Assembly (NCBI RefSeq): GCF_000585375.1
Contig: NZ_KK073874.1
Coordinates: 2,170,001-2,234,000, forward strand
Length of the DNA: 64,000 bases
Reading direction: 5' to 3'
From: Cryptosporangium arvum DSM 44712
Lineage (GTDB): Bacteria; Actinomycetota; Actinomycetes; Mycobacteriales; Cryptosporangiaceae
This document shows, piece by piece, positions 40,801 through 47,995 of the stretch (its first letter is position 1; each line of letters begins with the position of its first letter). Under the pieces are notes generated by a model. That model ran no database searches and was not told the DNA's origin. It was given only the letters and a program-made list of their open reading frames with translations. The position numbers and the translations under genes are program-made.

Positions 40801-41225
40801 TCTCCGAGGCCTCCGCGACGCTCGCCGAACTGTCCGGCGGGCAGTTCGCGCTCACCCACGAGGCCGGCGAGTTCGTCGTCGTGGACCGGGCCGACGCCGA
40901 CAGCCGCCGCCCGGTCAAGACGCTCTCCGGCGGGGAGACCTTCCAGGCGAGCCTGGCGCTGGCGCTCGCGCTCTCCGCGCACCTGTCGACGATGGCCGCG
41001 TCCGGCGCCGCCCGCCTCGACTCGATCTTCCTCGACGAGGGCTTCGGCACGCTCGACGAGGCGACGCTCGAAGTGGTGGCGGCGACGCTGGAGAACCTCG
41101 CCGCCGGAGGTGACCGGATGGTCGGGCTGGTCACGCACGTGGCCGCGCTCGCCGAACGGGTGCCGGTACGGTTCGAGGTCAGCCGCGACCAGCGCACGTC
41201 CGTGGTGACGAAGGTGGTGCAATGA
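37845..41225 (+). CDS. sbcC: DNA repair ATPase SbcC (Rad50)
   Basis: SbcC is the ATPase/coiled-coil subunit of SbcCD. The 1126-residue protein has Walker A at 32-40 (GPTGAGKST), the Q-loop segment CVVLPQGDFAEFL, two very long Ala/Glu/Arg coiled coils, a zinc hook (CPVCEQ, near residue 524), the signature TLSGGETFQASLAL, and Walker B (DSIFLDEGFGTLDE). The ATG has a strong AGGAGGT 5 nt upstream. Its stop overlaps the nurA start (ATGA). The Ala-rich coiled coil is extreme, which also leaves long spurious open frames on the other strand. Confidence 0.96.
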   Translation: MRPVLLAMDGFGSFREPTTVDFAEADYFALVGPTGAGKSTVIDAITFALFGSVPRWDDKRKVSLALAPTAARGTVRLVFDVGPERYVIVRELRRAASGAVTVKNVRLEHLADPAALGDLEDDTELVAADKEATPAVETLLGLTFEHFCTCVVLPQGDFAEFLHARAGDRQKILVKLLGLEVYDQIAKAANTEAAREKQNADLLGDQLLRYGDATEDAQRAAQARVTALAGAESRVAAALPVLASASAEARTAREAVARLTAERDRLTAVEVPESLGELDARLRSARAEATRAQEALAEAESADSAARAAVAAAPARGPLEQARRAHAELASVRAGRAALVDRQATAATALSAAEARVAAADQAVEQARTAQLEATAGAEAAREAVARLTAERDRLAAVRVPAGLNELDARLRAAREVASRAAAALTEAEAADSAARAAVSVAPPRGPVEEARRARHELDAAVDGRPALVERRSRAAAGLDAAERTVAEAREAVEQARAARESDARARTAAVLRPHLVAGEPCPVCEQTVATLPPPLDDQAGTADADRRIAAAQRAADTAAADRSTAAAVLRDAEAALAAADETIARRQAALGAESLRVTVHGDGAGSVEILGLADLERWLTARDALDTAARAADRELVAARSARADADRDAAKVDAESSGVRTALRETRDAVAALGAPAGLVEDVAAGWDALATWASSAAAERTTALTAAGRAETTAAKALTAAEKTLAQTQQQLADARRAHTEATRAEQRAAAELTAADRTAETLTAQLGDAPGAEELARSLAELDALDTEVRAADERLRTARTALGAAQRTAKEAYEQVAATVRGLTAVREPLVALGAPAIPSDDPVGGWRAFADWASAAAAERVDQLAEAEQTVHTADRALADHEQALRDLLADLGIPLPADGAALPSARPVAEIAPTAVARALAEARAAEARITERRTECADLVQRRDAAETAQQVARQLGQLLRSDAFPRWLVASALDLLVSEASATLAELSGGQFALTHEAGEFVVVDRADADSRRPVKTLSGGETFQASLALALALSAHLSTMAASGAARLDSIFLDEGFGTLDEATLEVVAATLENLAAGGDRMVGLVTHVAALAERVPVRFEVSRDQRTSVVTKVVQ

Positions 41226-42166
41226 AGTTCTCCGTCGACGCCTGGGACCCCGGTTACGGCACCAGCACCGAGGACGACGCGGCCCGCAAGAAGTCGTCGG
41301 CCCAGCTGGACCTCGAAGTCGAGCGCCCCCAGGCCGACTGGAAGCCGATCGAGCCGCGTCCGGTCCCCGCGCCCTCCGCGGTGCTGTTCGTCGACGGCGT
41401 GCGGCGCATCGATGCCCAGCTCTGGGTGCACAGCGAGAACGCGGCGTCGCTGGCGATCTGCGCCTCCTACGCGGCCGGCGTCGTGTGCTGCACCGACTCC
41501 GGTGCCACCGTGCCCACCGTGCAGGTCCGCCGGGGTGTGTTCACCGCGGCCGAAGACGCCGCGCCGGTCTCCACGTCGGCCGGGACCTATGCCCTCTACA
41601 AGGTGCGCCGCGACGACGCCGACGCGCTCAGCCTCGGCGTGCAGAGCCAGCTCGCCGACGTCGAGATGGAGGCCGCCCGCCGCGCCCGCGAAGGCCTCGG
41701 CGAAGCGGCGTCCGGCACCGACCTGCTGGTGGTCGACGGCCCGCTCAAGGGGCGTCAACACCTGCCGCGGGCGCTCGGCTTCATCAAGACGCACAAGGCC
41801 GAGTACCTGCCCGCCCACCTCAACGGCGTGGTCGCGCGCCTGGAGGCGGCGCACCGCTCGCCGGTGTTCCGGATGGGCACCAGCTGGGACCGCTACGCCT
41901 GGTACCTGCGCCTCCCGGGCGCGGTCGGTTCCCCCTGGGCCGGCGTGGTCCGCGTCGAGTGCGCCGCCGAACTGACGGCCGCCGACGCGGTCGCACTGGC
42001 GAACCTGAGCCAGGAAACCCTGTGCCGGTACGCGTCGGTGGAGTTCAAGGATTCGCGCGCTCCCCAGAACCTGTTCCCGATCGCCGGCCTCGAACGGGCC
42101 CTGCGCCGCCGGCTGGGGGATCCGGGGCTCCTCTACCGGGCGTTGCGCACGGCCGCCCGCCCCTGA
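41222..42166 (+). CDS. nurA: NurA-like nuclease
   Basis: A 314-residue protein whose motif order fits the NurA domain, a 5'-3' nuclease that partners HerA. I see VLFVDGVRRIDAQ (Asp58, first metal site), LLVVDGPLKGRQ (Asp172), FIKTHKAEYL, RYAWYLRL, and a C-terminal DSRAPQNLFPIAGLERALRR like the NurA tail. No other family fits as well, but similarity is at motif level only. ATG 41222 overlaps the sbcC stop (ATGA), so it is translationally coupled to SbcC. With herA 5.5 kb upstream, all four partners of the archaeal resection system are present. Confidence 0.7.
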   Translation: MKFSVDAWDPGYGTSTEDDAARKKSSAQLDLEVERPQADWKPIEPRPVPAPSAVLFVDGVRRIDAQLWVHSENAASLAICASYAAGVVCCTDSGATVPTVQVRRGVFTAAEDAAPVSTSAGTYALYKVRRDDADALSLGVQSQLADVEMEAARRAREGLGEAASGTDLLVVDGPLKGRQHLPRALGFIKTHKAEYLPAHLNGVVARLEAAHRSPVFRMGTSWDRYAWYLRLPGAVGSPWAGVVRVECAAELTAADAVALANLSQETLCRYASVEFKDSRAPQNLFPIAGLERALRRRLGDPGLLYRALRTAARP

Positions 42167-42259
42167 TCCCCGGTCGCCGCCCCCGCGCGTTCAAGAGCGT
42201 GATCTAAAGGGTATAACCACGCATAAGCGGCTTAACTGGCGACGGAGAGGGGCTGGACC

Positions 42260-43855
42260 GTGCGGTCGGCGGCCACGCGGATGCGCTTCGGCTTCGCGAT
42301 CGTGATCGTCTTCCTCGTGCTCGCGGCCGTCGTCGAGTTCGCCTCCGGTGCCCTGCACGGCGGGATCTTCTCGCTGGGAGGCGCGATCCTGGTCGGCCTG
42401 ATCGGGGTTCGTCTCGGCCGCGAGATCGCCCAGCCGCTCGACGCCCTCGGGGACGTCCTGCACCGGGCCGCCGCCGGTGATCTCACCGCGCGTGCGCCGC
42501 TCGGCGGGCCGAAGGAGGCCGCCACCGTCTACGCGGCCGCGAACACCGTCATCGCCGAGTGCGAGCAGGCGACCTCGGTCGAGGAGACCCGCCGGCTGGT
42601 GCGCCGCCTCGCCGATCCCAACGGCGAGACCCCGAGCGCCAAGGGGCCCGAGGCCGCCCTCGCGGACGTCGTGCCCCGCGTCGGCGCCGCGCTCGCCGTC
42701 GACCGGGTGTTCGTGCGGGTCACCGCGGGGAAGACCTATGTCGCGCAGTGGCAGCGCGACGGGCTCCAGCCGGTGTCGGACGAGCTCCCGCTGCTGCCGC
42801 CCGACCCGCGCAGCTCCGAGCCGGTGGGAACTCCGGACGCCCACACGAACCTGCGCGGCGACCCGATCCTGTACGGCGACACCCCGCGTGCCCGCGCCGC
42901 CCGCACGCTCACCGAGGACGCCGATGCCCGGGCGCTCGTCACCACCCGCATCTCGGTGGCCGGCAAGCCGTGTGGCGCGCTGATGGTGATGGACAGCGGC
43001 GGCCCCCGGAGCTGGACGCCCGGCGAGCTCGACCTGCTCACCTCGGTCGCCGCCGACCTGAGCCGGATGGTGGAGAACGCGCAGCTGCGCGCCGACCAGC
43101 GTCGGCTGGAGAGCGAGAAGCAGTTGTTCATCGCGACCGCGTCCCACGAATTGCGGACGCCGCTCGCGAGCGTCCTCGGCTACCTCGAGCTGCTGGCGGT
43201 CGGCGACTTCGGCGGGCTCACCGAGGACCAGCTCAACGCGATCCGGGTCGTCGAGCGCAACACCACCCGCCTGCACGAACTGGTGCTCGACCTGCTGACG
43301 ATCTCCGGCATCGGACCGGCCGGCGACCTCACCGAGCGGCCGCCGGTCGACCTCAGTGACGTCGCCATGAAGGTCATCACGGAAACCGAGGCGCTGGCCA
43401 CCGAGGCTCAGCTCGAGCTGCGTTACCAGGAGAAGGACCCGGCGACCGTGCTCGGAGAGTCCCGGCAGATCGAGCGGGCGCTCACCGCGCTCGTGCACAA
43501 CGCGATCGTGTTCACCCCGGCGGGCGGATCGATCACGATCACGCTGGACCGCGACACCGGGGACGGCCGACCGATCGGCACCGCGCGGCTCGCCGTCGCC
43601 GACACCGGGATCGGTATCCCGGAGGCCGAGCGCGGGCGCGCGCTCGAACCGTTCTACCGGGGGACCAACGCGCTCGAACGCGGCATCGCCGGGTCGGGGC
43701 TCGGGCTGTCCATCGTGGCGATGGTCGCGCAGCAACACGCCGGAACGGTGACGCTCACCGCCCGGCCCGGCGGCGGCACCGAAGCCACGATCCACCTGCC
43801 GCTGGCCCAGTACACCGCGGCCGCGGTGTCCGGCGCGATCATCGGTTGGAGCTAG
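42260..43855 (+). CDS. Membrane sensor histidine kinase (HAMP-GAF-HisKA-HATPase)
   Basis: A 531-residue kinase with two N-terminal membrane helices (about 10-29 and 33-52) separated by only a few residues, a HAMP-like linker (REIAQPLDALGDVLHRAAAG), a GAF-like region (about 135-270), HisKA with His296 (ATASHELRTPLASVLGYLEL), and HATPase_c (HNAIVFTPAGG, VADTGIGIP, GSGLGLSIV). No response regulator is adjacent. The GTG start has GGAGAGGGG upstream; a TATAAC element at about 42212-42217 may be part of its promoter. The next gene is in the same direction. Confidence 0.9.
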   Translation: MRSAATRMRFGFAIVIVFLVLAAVVEFASGALHGGIFSLGGAILVGLIGVRLGREIAQPLDALGDVLHRAAAGDLTARAPLGGPKEAATVYAAANTVIAECEQATSVEETRRLVRRLADPNGETPSAKGPEAALADVVPRVGAALAVDRVFVRVTAGKTYVAQWQRDGLQPVSDELPLLPPDPRSSEPVGTPDAHTNLRGDPILYGDTPRARAARTLTEDADARALVTTRISVAGKPCGALMVMDSGGPRSWTPGELDLLTSVAADLSRMVENAQLRADQRRLESEKQLFIATASHELRTPLASVLGYLELLAVGDFGGLTEDQLNAIRVVERNTTRLHELVLDLLTISGIGPAGDLTERPPVDLSDVAMKVITETEALATEAQLELRYQEKDPATVLGESRQIERALTALVHNAIVFTPAGGSITITLDRDTGDGRPIGTARLAVADTGIGIPEAERGRALEPFYRGTNALERGIAGSGLGLSIVAMVAQQHAGTVTLTARPGGGTEATIHLPLAQYTAAAVSGAIIGWS

Positions 43856-43921
43856 GGCCACGTCGAAGGGAGGATACGGTTATCGTGAGCCGGTTTCGCC
43901 CTTCGACCTGAATGGACTCAT

Positions 43922-44287
43922 GTGCCGACGTTCCGTGTGACGCGCTACGTGCTCTCCTACGGCGCGGTGAAGACTGCCGGTGAGCGGCCGTTCCCCTGGC
44001 ACTCGATCATCCTCGTCTTCGACCCCGACGGACGGCCGCCGATCTCCGACGCGGTGGTGCTCTTCACGCCCAGCAACAGCCTGGGCAACATGAACACGCC
44101 CAACCGCCTGACCGCCTACCTCCCGGTCGAGGACTTCGACACCTACCACCGCATCCTGCAGACCGAGAGCCCGGTCTTCGCCGAGTGGACCGAGGACAAC
44201 GGGGGCCGGTTGACCAGCTTCTACCTCAAGACGCAGGAGGAACCCGTCGGCGAGGGCCCGGTGGACCGTTCGGAAGGACCCGGCTGA
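43922..44287 (+). CDS. Conserved-looking protein of unknown function
   Basis: A 121-residue soluble protein starting MPTFRVTRYVLSYGAVKTAG with the central segment PFPWHSIILVFDPDGRPPIS and NRLTAYLPVEDFDTYHRILQ; I do not recognise the family. It is mainly beta-strand-like, with no signal peptide or membrane helix. The start is GTG 43922 (the ATG two bases earlier is out of frame). Its stop overlaps the probable CTG start of the ketopantoate-reductase-like gene, so the two are probably cotranslated and may share a pathway. Confidence 0.7.
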   Translation: MPTFRVTRYVLSYGAVKTAGERPFPWHSIILVFDPDGRPPISDAVVLFTPSNSLGNMNTPNRLTAYLPVEDFDTYHRILQTESPVFAEWTEDNGGRLTSFYLKTQEEPVGEGPVDRSEGPG

Positions 44288-45285
44288 TCGACCGGGTCTG
44301 CGTCGTCGGCGCCGGCGCGGTCGGCGGCGTCCTGGGCACCCGGCTCGCGGCCGCCGGTGTCCGGGTCTCCGCGGTGGCCCGCGGCGCCACGCTGGCCGCG
44401 CTCCGCGAACACGGCTGGCGGCTGCGTGAGCGGAGCACCGGCGCTCTGCTCACCGCGCCCGCCGCCGCGAGCGGCGACCCGGCCGAGCTCGGCGTGCAGG
44501 ACCTGGTGGTGCTCTCGGTCAAAGCCACCGCCCTGGCCGACGCCGTGCGCGCGCTCCCGCCGCTCGTCGGGCCCGACACCGTGGTGCTCACCGCGATGAA
44601 CGGCGTGCCCTGGTGGTTCTTCGCCGCGGGCGCCGGTGTCCCCGCCGAGCTGCGGGGCCGGCCGCTGCGTGCGGTGGACCCGGACGGGGTCGTCGGGGCC
44701 ACCGTCGCGGCCGAGCGGGTGCTCGGGGGAGTCGTGCACTACAGCGCGGCGGTGTTCGAGCCCGGAGTCGCGGTGCTCAACGCGATCGGGCACGGGCTGA
44801 TCGTCGGCGAGCCCGACGGGAGCCGGTCGGAGCGTGCGGCCGGGGTCGTGCGGCTGCTGTCGGACGCCGGGATCCCGACCGTGCTCTCGACCCGGATCCA
44901 GGCCGACATCTGGTACAAGCTCTGGGGCAACATGACGATGAATCCGGTCTCGGTGCTCACCGGCGCCACCAGCGACCGGATCCTCGACGACCCACTGGTG
45001 CACGAGTTCTGCGCCGGGGTGATGCGTGAGGCGGCCGAGGTCGGTGACCGGATCGGATGCCACATCGACGAGACCGTCGCCGACCGGATGACCGTCACGC
45101 GTGGTCTCGGAGCCATGACGACGTCGATGCTGCAGGACGCGAGCTCGGGCCGCCCGATCGAGCTCGACGCGCTGGTCGGCGCCGTCCGCGAGATCGCCGC
45201 CGCCGTCGGCGTCCCCACCCCGGCGACCGACGCCCTGATGGGTCTGACCCGCCTGCACGCCCGGACACGCGGCCTGTACCCGTGA
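44284..45285 (+). CDS. Ketopantoate reductase-like NADPH oxidoreductase (apparent CTG start)
   Basis: A 333-residue member of the ApbA/PanE family, which reduces 2-dehydropantoate or related keto acids with NADPH. The Rossmann glycine motif VCVVGAGAVGGVLGTRLAAA starts at residue 5; then LVVLSVKATALADA (catalytic-type Lys), TAMNGVPWW, and the C-terminal domain with WYKLWGNMTMNPVSVLTG and SSGRPIELDALVGAV. No ATG, GTG or TTG lies in frame between the upstream gene and the Rossmann motif. The best start is CTG 44284, with GGAAGG about 6 nt upstream, overlapping the previous stop (CTGA). The physiological substrate is uncertain because no other pan genes are near. Confidence 0.85.
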   Translation: MIDRVCVVGAGAVGGVLGTRLAAAGVRVSAVARGATLAALREHGWRLRERSTGALLTAPAAASGDPAELGVQDLVVLSVKATALADAVRALPPLVGPDTVVLTAMNGVPWWFFAAGAGVPAELRGRPLRAVDPDGVVGATVAAERVLGGVVHYSAAVFEPGVAVLNAIGHGLIVGEPDGSRSERAAGVVRLLSDAGIPTVLSTRIQADIWYKLWGNMTMNPVSVLTGATSDRILDDPLVHEFCAGVMREAAEVGDRIGCHIDETVADRMTVTRGLGAMTTSMLQDASSGRPIELDALVGAVREIAAAVGVPTPATDALMGLTRLHARTRGLYP

Positions 45286-45316
45286 CCTCGTGTCGGGCCT
45301 GCGACGCCGGAAGACG

Positions 45317-46135
45317 CTAGTCGGGCACGGCCCAGTGGGGGAGGCGGCTCTCCAGGAGCGCGGCGATGCCCTCGCGGGCCTCAGGAGCCTCGCAGAGCTC
45401 CGACCACAGCTTCACCATCGCCGGACCCTGCTCGTCGAGCTGCGTGCGGATCGGGCGGGTGAGCAGTTCCTTCGTCGCGGCCAGCGCCCCGGGTGAACCG
45501 GCCAGCAGGCTCGCCACCGCGAAGTCGACCGCCGCATCCAGCATCTCGTCCTCGACGACCTGGCTGACCAGCCCGATCTCCTCGGCGATCCCGGCGTCGA
45601 TGGTGACTCCGGTCAGGTACGCGCGGGCGGCCGCCCGCGGGGCGAGCCGCGGCAGCGTCAGCAGCGCCGCGAGCGTCGGAGCGAGGCCGATCCGCGTCTC
45701 GGTGAAGCCGTACCACGCGCTCCGCTCCGAGATGACCAGGTCGCTCGCGCCCACCAGGCCGAGTCCGGCGGCGACCGCCTCCCCGTGGATCCGGACGACG
45801 ATCGGCTTCGGCAGTCGCACCATCGACCGCAGCAGCGCGAGGTAGGCCTCCGCCCAGATCTCCGGGTGGTGTTCGCCGGGCTCGGTGAGCTCGGTCAGGT
45901 CGGCCCCGGCGCAGAACACCTCACCTTCGGCGACCAGGACGACGACCCGGACCTCGTCGTCCCGGGCCGCCGTGTCCATCGCGTCGATCAGGCCGGTCAC
46001 GACCGGAAGCGAGAGCGCGTTCCGGTTGGCCGGGGAGTCGAGCATGACGACGGCGACCGCGCCGTCCAGGCGGGTCCGCACCGGCGGCCGCACCACGTCG
46101 ACCGGCGCCGACGCTCCCATGGTCGATTGCTCCAT
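45317..46135 (-). CDS. Enoyl-CoA hydratase/isomerase family protein
   Basis: A crotonase-fold enzyme of about 272 residues. Family segments: VAVVMLDSPANRNALSLPVV, VVLVAEGEVFCAGADLTEL (oxyanion-hole region), IHGEAVAAGLGLVGASDLVI, and GFTETRIGLAPTLAALLTL. The usual second oxyanion GGG is GLG here. The start is uncertain (ATG 46135 or ATG 46120; the latter has GGAG nearby). It is convergent with the panE-like gene and codirectional with the ABC-F gene 48 nt upstream. Likely role in acyl-CoA or aromatic-CoA beta-oxidation. Confidence 0.88.
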   Translation of the reverse strand: MEQSTMGASAPVDVVRPPVRTRLDGAVAVVMLDSPANRNALSLPVVTGLIDAMDTAARDDEVRVVVLVAEGEVFCAGADLTELTEPGEHHPEIWAEAYLALLRSMVRLPKPIVVRIHGEAVAAGLGLVGASDLVISERSAWYGFTETRIGLAPTLAALLTLPRLAPRAAARAYLTGVTIDAGIAEEIGLVSQVVEDEMLDAAVDFAVASLLAGSPGALAATKELLTRPIRTQLDEQGPAMVKLWSELCEAPEAREGIAALLESRLPHWAVPD

Positions 46136-46183
46136 ATCGCCCAGCCTTGCACATTTCACGCCCTCGTGATGTGAGCGAGGCTT

Positions 46184-47809
46184 CTAGCGCTCCGGTGTCG
46201 CCCCACCGGCCTCGGAGAGCACGCCGCCGTCCAGGCCTAGGCGGCGGGTGATCCCGAGCGACGCCAGAAACGCTTCGTCGTGGCTGACCACCACGAACGC
46301 GCCCTGGTAGGCCTCCAGCGCGCTCTCCAGTTGCCCGACGCTCACCAGGTCGAGGTTGTTCGTGGGCTCGTCGAGCAGCAGCAGCTGCGGGGCCGGCTCC
46401 GCGTAGAGCACGCAGGCCAGCGTCGCGCGCAGCCGCTCACCCCCGGAGAGCGCCCCGACCGGCAGGTGCGCCCGGCTACCGCGGAACAGGAACCGCGCCA
46501 GCAGCGTCAGCCGCTCGGACTCGGGCCGGTCGGGGGCGAACGCGGCGAAGTTCTCCGCCACCGTGCGCTCGAGGTCGAGCAGATCCAGGCGCTGGGACAG
46601 GTACGCGACCCGCCCCGGCCCGTGGCGCAGCACCCCGGCGTCCGGCGACCCACCCGACAGCAGCCGCAGCAGCGTCGACTTGCCTGCGCCGTTCGGGCCG
46701 ACCAGCGCGATCCGCTCCGGGCCCCGGATCGTCAGGTCGACGCCGTCCCCGGCGAAGAGCGAGCGGACCCGCAGACGCTCGCCGCTGAACACGGTGCGCC
46801 CGGCCGGTACCCGGGTTCCCGGCAGGTCCAGCGTGATCGTCGCGTCGTCGCGCAGCGCGCGCTCGGCGTCGTCGAGGCGGGCCTGGGCGCCCTCCAGGCG
46901 GGCGGCGTGCATGTCGTTCGCACGACCCGCTGATTCCTGGGCCCCCCGAGCCATGTTACCGGCGAAGATCTTCGGCAAGCCTGCGCTCTTGAGGTTGCGT
47001 GAGGCGGTGCTCGCGCGTCGCGCGGCCCGTTCCCGGGCCTGTTGCGCTCCCCGTTTCTCCCGCTTGACCTCCTGCTCCGCGCTGCGGACGTTCTTCTCGG
47101 CCACCTCCTGGGCGGCCGCGACCGCCTCCTCGTACGCGGTGAAGTTGCCGCCGTGCACGTGCAGTTCGCCGCGGTGGAGTTCGGCGATGCGGTCCATCCG
47201 GTCGAGCAGCGCCCGGTCGTGGCTGACGACGAGAACGCAGCCGCGCCACTCGTCGAGAACGCGGTAGAGCGCGTGCCGGGCGTCGGCGTCGAGGTTGTTG
47301 GTGGGTTCGTCGAGCAGCAGGACGTCGGGCCGGGCGAGCAGGCGCGCCGCGACGCCGAGCGAGACGACCTCGCCGCCGCTCAGCGTGTCCAGACGCTGGT
47401 CGAACGTGAGCCCGCCGAGGCCGAGCCGGTCGAGCTCGGCCCGGGTGCGGTCCTCGATGTCCCAGTCGTCGCCGATCGCGGCGAGCACCGCCTCGCCGGC
47501 GTCACCGGCCTCGAGCGCGTTCAGGGCCTGGATCACCGGTGCGACGCCGAGCACCTCGGCGACGGTCGGGTCACCGGTGAGGGGGAGTGTCTGCGGGAGG
47601 TACCCGAGCGTTCCCGAGACGGTCACGCTCCCGGCGGCCGGCCGGAGCTCGCCGACGATCAGCTTGAGCAGCGTGCTCTTCCCGGAGCCGTTGGGGGCGA
47701 CGAGACCGGTGCGGCCACCGCCGAGTGTGAACGACAGGGAGTCGAAGACCGGAGTGCCGTCCGGCCAGGAAAAGGACAGGTCGGAACAGCTGACGAACGC
47801 AGTGGACAT
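46184..47809 (-). CDS. ABC-F family ATPase (ribosome-associated)
   Basis: A 541-residue protein with two ABC ATPase domains and no membrane segments. Domain 1: GLVAPNGSGKSTLL, LSGGEVVSLG, VLLLDEPTNNLD. A charged helical linker of about 100 residues follows (EVKREKRGAQQARERAARRA), the ABC-F P-site tRNA interaction motif region. Domain 2: ALVGPNGAGKSTLLRLL, LSGGERLRAT, LLLLDEPTNNLD. ABC-F proteins act on the ribosome as translation factors or antibiotic-resistance factors; which one cannot be told by eye. The 186-nt leader has a long-range inverted repeat that could be an attenuator. Confidence 0.93.
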   Translation of the reverse strand: MSTAFVSCSDLSFSWPDGTPVFDSLSFTLGGGRTGLVAPNGSGKSTLLKLIVGELRPAAGSVTVSGTLGYLPQTLPLTGDPTVAEVLGVAPVIQALNALEAGDAGEAVLAAIGDDWDIEDRTRAELDRLGLGGLTFDQRLDTLSGGEVVSLGVAARLLARPDVLLLDEPTNNLDADARHALYRVLDEWRGCVLVVSHDRALLDRMDRIAELHRGELHVHGGNFTAYEEAVAAAQEVAEKNVRSAEQEVKREKRGAQQARERAARRASTASRNLKSAGLPKIFAGNMARGAQESAGRANDMHAARLEGAQARLDDAERALRDDATITLDLPGTRVPAGRTVFSGERLRVRSLFAGDGVDLTIRGPERIALVGPNGAGKSTLLRLLSGGSPDAGVLRHGPGRVAYLSQRLDLLDLERTVAENFAAFAPDRPESERLTLLARFLFRGSRAHLPVGALSGGERLRATLACVLYAEPAPQLLLLDEPTNNLDLVSVGQLESALEAYQGAFVVVSHDEAFLASLGITRRLGLDGGVLSEAGGATPER

Positions 47810-47838
47810 GCCAAGCCTTCACGGGGGAACGCGGGCAC

Positions 47839-47905
47839 GCCACCGGCGGGCCCGAACGGATCAGGGAACGACGAAATGGCCACGTCGGCGCACGGCGCCG
47901 GTGGC
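47839..47905 (-). promoter_or_regulatory. Inverted repeat in the ABC-F leader
   Basis: GCCACCGGCG (47839-47848) and CGCCGGTGGC (47896-47905) are perfect 10-bp complements 47 nt apart, 30-96 nt before the ABC-F start codon. Resistance-type ABC-F genes are often controlled by such leader structures. Regulatory role is inferred. Confidence 0.4.
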
Positions 47906-47995
47906 TCACCCCCGGAACTCATCCGGAGATGTCGTCGTCTCCCGCCACGGTTCGCTCCTCGGATCACCGATCTGACGTTTCGACGGTAGCAGGGC

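Noticed and set aside
36633-41222. A stop-free frame of about 1500 codons on the minus strand opposite sbcD and sbcC
   Set aside because: It mirrors the Ala/Glu/Arg-rich coiled-coil codons of SbcC; the product is a Gly/Arg/Val mixture without domains, and the plus-strand genes have complete motifs and a strong ribosome site.
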